Position numbers and translations under genes: made by a program | The notes under the pieces: model-generated | Seen by the model: the letters and a program-made list of their open reading frames with translations, nothing else | What the model was told of the DNA's origin: nothing | Database searches by the model: none | In this document: one piece after another, positions 5,972 to 10,422 of the stretch | Layout: each line of letters opens with the position of its first letter | Numbering within the stretch: the stretch's first letter is position 1 | Assembly (NCBI GenBank): GCA_016932575.1 | Contig: JAFGCO010000064.1 | Coordinates: 1 to 10,422, forward strand | Length of the DNA stretch: 10,422 bases | Direction of reading: 5' to 3' | Source of the DNA: a bacterium | Lineage (GTDB): Bacteria > Zhuqueibacterota > QNDG01 > JAFGCO01

Positions 5972-8900
5972 TCAAGCATTCAGTTGAAGTTGAGAAGGGG
6001 AGAAACGGTTTTGATTACCGCGTGACTTCCGGCAGGTATCCAAAAAAGTCATTTTTTGCACATTCAAGCTGAAGGCGCCCAGATCATTTTCGATGCGGCC
6101 GTAAAGCAAATAGGGACGGGTTTGTGTCCATTGATTGCAGAATCGATTGAAGGCGCCTGGAAAGAAAATCGTCTCATAGAGGGCAGTGGTATCTTCAAAA
6201 CTGATGAAAGACATGGGCTCTTCATCTTTGGTATAAACCGTTTTATTGGTGACCCACCAGCCGATCATATTCACCATTTTCCCGACATGCCTGTGCATAT
6301 CCTTTGCACGGATCACATGGAGACCGTCCAGGCAGTCACGGTAAAGATCCAGGGGATGAAGGCTGAGAGGGAATCCCAGCACATCTATTTCATGCAACAG
6401 CAGCGTTTTAAAATCATAAGGACCAAGATTCGGGATTCGGGTGATTTCCGTGTCAAATAATGGAAGGGTGATCTGTGGTGAAACCGGTTTTGGTTTACGT
6501 CCTGCGTATACCTGCCAGAGAAGCTCGGCCCGGCTGCGTCCGCCCGAAATTTTGTCAAAGCAGCCAGCTTTGATAAGAATCCGCATGTCTGAAGGATCCA
6601 GCGCCACCCGGTCCTGAAAATCTTCGAAAGAACGGTAGTGGCCGTTTTCTTTTCGATGGGTCAGTACGGCGTCGAGGGCTGACGATTTGAGCCCTTTAAG
6701 CTGCATAAGTCCTATACGAATATGTTTTGTGATGCCTGTATACTGCTTTTCACTGGCATTGATCTCCGGCGGCAGTATTTGCAGTCCCATGCGCCGTGCC
6801 TCATTGATGTAGGCAAACGTGGAATAGTAGCCACCCCGGTTGCTGATCACTGCGGCGATGAATTCTGCAGGATAATGGGTCCGCAGCCATGCGGATTTAA
6901 AGGAAACCAGCGCGTAGGAAGCACTGTGCGGTTTGCAGAAACTGTATCCGGAGAAGCTCAGAATCATGTTCCAGATTTTATCCACGGTTTCCGGGTCCAC
7001 GCCCCGGACCAGCGCTCCTCTCGTAAATTCCTTCTGATAAGCGGATAATTTGCGATAATTCCGTTTTTTCGACAGGGTTTTTCTGAGTCCGTCCCCGTCC
7101 ACGGCTGTGAATCCGGCCAGCTGCATGGCCACTTTGGTCACATCTTCCTGGTATACCATGATTCCGTAGGTTTCCTTAAGTACGCGCTGCAGGATGGGAT
7201 GAAGCGGATCGTAGGGCTCCCCTTTCAATCGCCGGACATACGCATTGATGTAATTGTTGGCTGCCGGACGAATGATGGAGCTGTGTATGATCAGATGCTC
7301 ATAGTCACCCACCCCGGTTTTTTTTTGCAGCTGCCGCATGGCCGGCGATTCAATATAAAACACGCCCACAGTATCTCCACGCCGGATGCTGTCCTGCGTG
7401 TCCGGGTCATCCAGCGGATTGAAGCTTGCATAGTCAATGATCCGGCCGGTGTTCTGATAAATGGCTGCCAGTGCGTCACGAATCACGGCCAGAGAACGGT
7501 TGCCCAGGAAATCCATTTTTATCAGGCCGCTGTCTTCGGTCTGATCCTTTTCCCATTGAATGATGCGGACACCTTTTGGCGCAGTCTCCGATGGTGCGTG
7601 GCGATTCAGTCGGCCGGGTACAATCACCACGCCGCCGCAATGCACGGACAAATAACGCACCATACCCCTCAGTCTCGTTGCCTGTTTGAGAATCTCCGGC
7701 CAGGGAGGGTTTAGCGGCAGTCCTTTGAATATGGGATGGGTTCGAACCACGCATTCCACAGAATCGGCCTCCCAGGCCCAGAGGTTCGAAAGCCGGTCCG
7801 TGACCTGCTTGATTTCATCTTCGGGAAGGCCGTAAACTTTGGCAACTTCACGAACAGCGGCTCGGAGTCGAAAACCCACATGATTGGCCACCATGGCGGC
7901 CCGTTCCGGACCGTATTTTTCAAAGACGTAATCCAGAATTCCGTCCCGTTCGTCCCAGGGAAAATCCACATCAATATCCGGGGGATCCTGGCGGCCGGGA
8001 TTCAGAAAGCGTTCGAAAAACAGGTTGTATTGCAGAGGATCGACATGCGTGATTCCCAGCACATAGGAAACGAGGCTGGCAGCGGCAGAACCTCGTCCGC
8101 ATGTTCGGGGCGCCTGCTTTACAACATCTTCCATGATCAGAAAAACTGAGCCGAATCCTTTGTTTTCGATGATATCCAGCTCATAAGCCAGGCGCTCCCG
8201 TACCGGCGGCGTGAGTGTACCATACCGTCTCTGAACACCTTCCATGCATTTTCGCCGCAAGGTTTGCATGATGCCCGCACGGTTCATCCCCTCGAATCCG
8301 GCATCCCGGATGGAATGGCAGGACAGACGGTATTGGCATGCGTCTGCAATTTGGACGGTGTTGTTCAGGGCATCGGACAGGTTGGGGAACTCGTTATGCA
8401 TCTGTTCCGCTGATTTCAGCCAGGCCGACGCGGGCGCGCATTCCCGGCACGGAAGCCGGGTAAGTTTGGTGTTCATGTCAATCGCCCGAAGCAGGCGATG
8501 AAGCCGGTGTTCCTCAGGATAGAGAAAATAAACGCCACCGGTCGCAACCAGTGGCAGCGCATGTTCACGGGCGAAATCCAGCGTGTTTCTCCAGGGACGA
8601 CCGCTTATCAGTTCTGCATACATATCCTTCCGGTTTCGGAGACGATAAAGAAGACCCGGCGTATTGCTGAGAATGACCAGGCCATTGCTGTCATTAAAAA
8701 GCGCGTCGGATAAAACGAACCGAGCCGAACAATGACGCAATGTGATCAGACGGCACAGATTGGCATAGCCTTCCCGGTTTTTAGCAAGGAGCACAGCCCG
8801 TTCTGACCTGGTAACGATTTCAGCGCCGGTGAGGGGCCGAATCCCGGATTCCTCGGCGATCTGAAGAAAAAAAATCAATCCGTACAGTCCGTTGGTATCG

Positions 8901-9016
8901 GTCAGTGCCAGGGTGTCCATGCCTGAATTACGGACCTGCCGGCAAAGCGATTCCAGGTCGGCTGTGCCCCGCATGAGGGAAAAATGGCTGTGAACATGAA
9001 GATGTGTGAAGGGCAT
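5972..9016 (-). CDS. dnaE2: Error-prone DNA polymerase III alpha-like subunit DnaE2 (ImuC)
   Basis: C-family DNA polymerase of the DnaE2/ImuC branch, which performs translesion synthesis and causes damage-induced mutagenesis. Numbered from the ATG at 9016 (1014 aa), domains run as follows. The PHP domain opens FTHLHVHSHFSL (3-14); its second motif reads TDT (39-41) where many PHP domains have TDH, so nuclease activity is doubtful. Palm motifs are CGRGSAAA (306-313) and PDIDVDF (346-352), giving two catalytic Asp (347, 349). The third, in IKMDFLGN, is Asp502. Fingers include FCKPHSASYALVSF (693-706). An OB fold lies near 914-995. QITLPLF (848-854) fits the beta-clamp-binding consensus. There is no long tau-binding tail as in replicative DnaE. 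A GTG at 9067 would add 17 unconserved residues and overlap imuB; the ATG with GAGAT upstream and the conserved MPFTHLHVHS start is preferred. It follows imuB by 20 nt. Confidence 0.93.
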   Translation of the reverse strand: MPFTHLHVHSHFSLMRGTADLESLCRQVRNSGMDTLALTDTNGLYGLIFFLQIAEESGIRPLTGAEIVTRSERAVLLAKNREGYANLCRLITLRHCSARFVLSDALFNDSNGLVILSNTPGLLYRLRNRKDMYAELISGRPWRNTLDFAREHALPLVATGGVYFLYPEEHRLHRLLRAIDMNTKLTRLPCRECAPASAWLKSAEQMHNEFPNLSDALNNTVQIADACQYRLSCHSIRDAGFEGMNRAGIMQTLRRKCMEGVQRRYGTLTPPVRERLAYELDIIENKGFGSVFLIMEDVVKQAPRTCGRGSAAASLVSYVLGITHVDPLQYNLFFERFLNPGRQDPPDIDVDFPWDERDGILDYVFEKYGPERAAMVANHVGFRLRAAVREVAKVYGLPEDEIKQVTDRLSNLWAWEADSVECVVRTHPIFKGLPLNPPWPEILKQATRLRGMVRYLSVHCGGVVIVPGRLNRHAPSETAPKGVRIIQWEKDQTEDSGLIKMDFLGNRSLAVIRDALAAIYQNTGRIIDYASFNPLDDPDTQDSIRRGDTVGVFYIESPAMRQLQKKTGVGDYEHLIIHSSIIRPAANNYINAYVRRLKGEPYDPLHPILQRVLKETYGIMVYQEDVTKVAMQLAGFTAVDGDGLRKTLSKKRNYRKLSAYQKEFTRGALVRGVDPETVDKIWNMILSFSGYSFCKPHSASYALVSFKSAWLRTHYPAEFIAAVISNRGGYYSTFAYINEARRMGLQILPPEINASEKQYTGITKHIRIGLMQLKGLKSSALDAVLTHRKENGHYRSFEDFQDRVALDPSDMRILIKAGCFDKISGGRSRAELLWQVYAGRKPKPVSPQITLPLFDTEITRIPNLGPYDFKTLLLHEIDVLGFPLSLHPLDLYRDCLDGLHVIRAKDMHRHVGKMVNMIGWWVTNKTVYTKDEEPMSFISFEDTTALYETIFFPGAFNRFCNQWTQTRPYLLYGRIENDLGAFSLNVQKMTFLDTCRKSRGNQNRFSPSQLQLNA

Positions 9017-9036
9017 GCTTATCTCGTCTGTTTGTG

Positions 9037-10212
9037 TTAGCAGTGTATTATTGATGTTCGTCCCCACTGTACGGCGTTTTCTCCGTATTTGATTCGCATC
9101 CGATCCAGCGCATTGACCAGGCGTTCCTCTTTTCGATGGGCTTCAGAGCGCTCAAAGAGGCATAGCTGGCCTGGAGAATATTCCAGATCCGTAAATGTAA
9201 GGCTCATATAGCGAATACGCTGACGGCGATAACTGGTTTTCAGGTACAAAGGTTTCACTCTCCTGAAGAGAAGCGGATCAATCGCAGCCGTGGCTTTTAA
9301 TTTCAGACGGCGAGTCATGTCTACGCCATCGGAATAACGCAAATGCAGCCAGACTGTGTGCGGCAGTACATCCTGTTTGCGCATTCGGGCGCAGGCCCGT
9401 TCCGTCATCCTGTACAGGTATCCAAGCAGAACCGGATCATCATTGCTGTCATTTTCCAGGGTGATTTCTTCCAGGATAAAGGGTTTGGTGCTGGGTGGAA
9501 GAACCGGTGTCGGATCAATGCCCAGTGCCTGCCGGTGAAGAAGCGGACCCAGCCGGCCGAATACGGCGGCCAGCTGTGGCATGGAGATGGATGCCAGTTG
9601 ATGGTTCCAGCGAATGTTAAATTCCGCAAGGAGCTGTTTTTCGGTTTTCAACCGAACCCCGGGAAGTACACGAACTTTTAACGGTGCCAGGAAAGAGGCC
9701 TCGCTGCCCCAGGGTACAGTACAGAGATCGCCATGGGATGTGATCACCCGGGCTGCCACATGGCTTACCAGTTTATTGGAGCCGATGCCTAAGGTCGGGC
9801 TCAGCCAAACCGATTTCTGGAGGGCCCGGCGCATATGCCATGCGCTGTCCTGCAGATTGCCGGCAAGCCGGGTTGTGCCGCTCATGTCCACAAAAAAACG
9901 GCCGCCATGCCCGGTTTCTACCAGGGGCGAATACCGATTCAGGACCTTGTTCACGGCGCAAACGGCGCGCTGGTAGAGCTGCTCATCCGGAGGAAGGATG
10001 TGCAGACGGCGGCAGCGTTTGAGCGCCCATGTCAGCGGCTGGCCTTCAAATACCCCTTCTTTCCTGGCTTCCGGTGATGCGGAACAAATAAGTGCACGTG
10101 GGGAGTGACGGGAACAAATGGCTACAGGCTTGCTCTCCAGCGCATGATTCCGAAGCCGCTCGACGGCCACGGGGAACGCATCGAAACGAAGATGTAAGAT
10201 ATGTCGGTGCAT
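9037..10212 (-). CDS. imuB: ImuB-like Y-family polymerase homologue lacking metal-binding carboxylates
   Basis: 391-aa Y-family (DinB-like) protein, probably the non-catalytic partner that brings DnaE2 to the beta clamp. Family features in order: HLRFDAFPVAVE (7-18, motif I), ASPEARKEGVFEGQPL (45-60, fingers), FFVDMSG (106-112, palm), LGIGSNKLVSHVAARV (141-156), helix-hairpin-helix VLPGVRLKTEKQL (182-194), little finger about 241-345, and the DinB-like tail ALDRMRIKYGENAVQWG (368-384). The metal ligands are absent. E. coli Pol IV Asp8 corresponds to Arg9 here, and Asp103-Glu104 of the SLDEA block aligns with Gly104-Arg105. QLCLF (349-353) matches the QL(S/D)LF clamp-binding consensus. ATG at 10212 gives the conserved start directly; the ribosome site is poor. 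The lead gene of an operon with dnaE2. The DinB-like D11 and full-length C-terminus show relation to DinB, but catalysis is not expected. Confidence 0.88.
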   Translation of the reverse strand: MHRHILHLRFDAFPVAVERLRNHALESKPVAICSRHSPRALICSASPEARKEGVFEGQPLTWALKRCRRLHILPPDEQLYQRAVCAVNKVLNRYSPLVETGHGGRFFVDMSGTTRLAGNLQDSAWHMRRALQKSVWLSPTLGIGSNKLVSHVAARVITSHGDLCTVPWGSEASFLAPLKVRVLPGVRLKTEKQLLAEFNIRWNHQLASISMPQLAAVFGRLGPLLHRQALGIDPTPVLPPSTKPFILEEITLENDSNDDPVLLGYLYRMTERACARMRKQDVLPHTVWLHLRYSDGVDMTRRLKLKATAAIDPLLFRRVKPLYLKTSYRRQRIRYMSLTFTDLEYSPGQLCLFERSEAHRKEERLVNALDRMRIKYGENAVQWGRTSIIHC

Positions 10213-10280
10213 GGTTGTTTTTTCAGATGATTATAAAAAGGGATACGGCCATATTTCGTTTGTGATTCCGTATTTCTGCC

Positions 10281-10316
10281 TTCCTTTGTCCGGTTTTTGT
10301 GAAGGTTTTCCTTTGT
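10281..10316. repeat. Direct repeat TTCCTTTGT in the imuB leader
   Basis: TTCCTTTGT occurs at 10281-10289 and again at 10308-10316, 27 nt start to start. The minus-strand reading ACAAAGGAA shares the ACAAAG core with the repeat cluster at 10365-10400, but in opposite orientation. GGTTTTCCTTTGT (10304-10316) and ACAAAGAAACC (10375-10385) form an imperfect inverted pair. Confidence 0.45.
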
Positions 10317-10323
10317 ATTTTTA

Positions 10324-10339
10324 CCCCCATCCCGGGGGG
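10324..10339. other. GC-rich hairpin in the imuB leader
   Basis: CCCCC (10324-10328) can pair with GGGGG (10335-10339) around a 6-nt loop; a CCCGGG palindrome overlaps it. Neither strand shows a T-run after the stem, so it is not a typical intrinsic terminator. It stands out because the surrounding leader is AT-rich. It lies between the two oppositely oriented ACAAAG-type repeat groups. Confidence 0.4.
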
Positions 10340-10364
10340 CTGTATCAAAAGCATAAAAGACAAC

Positions 10365-10400
10365 CACAAAGAGCACAAAGAAACCAAAAAGGTCACAAAT
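10365..10400. repeat. Degenerate CACAAAG tandem repeat
   Basis: Successive units of 9 to 11 nt share the core CA(C/A)AAAG: CACAAAGAG (10365), CACAAAGAAAC (10374), CAAAAAGGT (10385) and CACAAAT (10394). I recall CACAAAG-type low-complexity repeats between genes in many environmental bacterial genomes, but I cannot verify that here. There is no coding explanation for the spacing. Confidence 0.5.
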
Positions 10401-10422
10401 ATAATTTGAATATTATTAATCC

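Larger units (their letters stand above)
10213..10422 (-). promoter_or_regulatory. Leader/promoter region of the imuB-dnaE2 operon
   Basis: This 210-nt stretch to the window edge has no gene I can support. On the minus strand TATAAT (10235-10230) lies 17 nt before the imuB ATG, but its -35 is poor and it would leave a very short leader. An inverted repeat ATACGG (10243-10248) / CCGTAT (10268-10273) sits just upstream of it. TATATTTG (10403-10396, minus) fits the Bacteroidota -7 consensus TAnnTTTG, but its -33 partner would fall outside the window. No GAAC-N4-GTTC or CTGT-N8-ACAG LexA box was seen. Promoter presence is expected; location is uncertain. Confidence 0.3.

Noticed and set aside
7199-7714. 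171-codon plus-strand open frame inside dnaE2
   Set aside because: Lies wholly opposite conserved DnaE2 polymerase motifs. It is an antisense shadow of a GC-richer gene, as are those at 6056-6460, 6722-7048 and 7736-8149.
5972-9016. Main replicative DnaE
   Set aside because: Shorter than replicative DnaE, altered PHP motif, no tau-binding C-terminal tail, and operonic with an ImuB-like gene.
9017-9067. Upstream GTG start for dnaE2 giving 17 extra residues
   Set aside because: The extra residues are not conserved in the family, the GTG lies inside imuB and has no ribosome site. The ATG at 9016 gives the usual N-terminus.
9037-10212. Active DNA polymerase IV (DinB)
   Set aside because: The three metal-binding positions read Arg, Gly and Arg, and the gene is paired with dnaE2, which fits ImuB better.
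10324-10339. GC-rich hairpin as an intrinsic terminator
   Set aside because: No T-run follows the stem on either strand.
10122-10376. 84-codon minus-strand open frame across the imuB start and leader
   Set aside because: Out of frame with imuB, overlaps its conserved N-terminus, covers the repeats and hairpin, and has a basic low-complexity translation with no recognisable pattern.
10365-10400. CACAAAG units as a CRISPR array
   Set aside because: Units are 9-11 nt and directly adjacent with no unique spacers, and no cas genes are nearby.

Overview
The window looks like chromosomal DNA of a Gram-negative bacterium. Evidence for this is a predicted outer-membrane beta-barrel protein with a C-terminal phenylalanine, a secreted GH105-type hydrolase, and a Wzx-type lipid-linked oligosaccharide flippase. 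I cannot place the phylum from sequence alone. The mix of an ImuB/ImuC-type mutagenesis pair with an SH3-like plus beta-barrel surface protein would fit the FCB/Calditrichota-like or deltaproteobacterial range, but that is a guess. No phage, IS element, CRISPR array, tRNA or rRNA was seen.

Left part (1-4966): an open frame at 1-123 is probably the 3' end of an upstream gene. It overlaps by 7 nt the start of a secreted GH105-type unsaturated-uronyl hydrolase (117-1244, + strand). Convergent with it, on the minus strand, is a compact surface-polysaccharide operon read in the order wzx flippase (4805-3384), GT4 glycosyltransferase (3387-2257, TTG start, 4-nt overlap with wzx), and GT2 glycosyltransferase (2233-1328). 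These three are AT-rich. They would assemble an oligosaccharide on a lipid carrier at the cytoplasmic face and flip it across the inner membrane. No polymerase (Wzy), ligase or sugar-nucleotide gene is in view.

Middle (4967-5971): one minus-strand gene, probably with a TTG start, encodes a signal peptide, a small SH3-like beta domain and a C-terminal beta-barrel. It lies between the polysaccharide operon and the mutagenesis pair and may be read through from the latter.

Right part (5972-10422): a minus-strand two-gene operon, visibly more GC-rich than the left half. First comes a Y-family polymerase homologue in which all three metal-binding carboxylates are replaced (10212-9037, ImuB-like). 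Twenty nucleotides later comes a DnaE2/ImuC-type error-prone C-family polymerase with an intact catalytic aspartate triad (9016-5972). Both proteins carry a plausible beta-clamp-binding motif. By analogy with known ImuB/ImuC systems, the inactive Y-family protein would recruit the active DnaE2 to the clamp for translesion synthesis. No imuA, recA or lexA gene and no canonical LexA box is visible. The 210-nt leader upstream of imuB holds a degenerate CACAAAG-type repeat, a GC-rich hairpin and a short inverted repeat.

I found no convincing wholly novel system. The points most worth checking are the catalytically dead Y-family partner with its clamp motif, the clamp motif in its DnaE2 partner, the structured imuB leader, and the two-domain outer-membrane protein linked to this locus.
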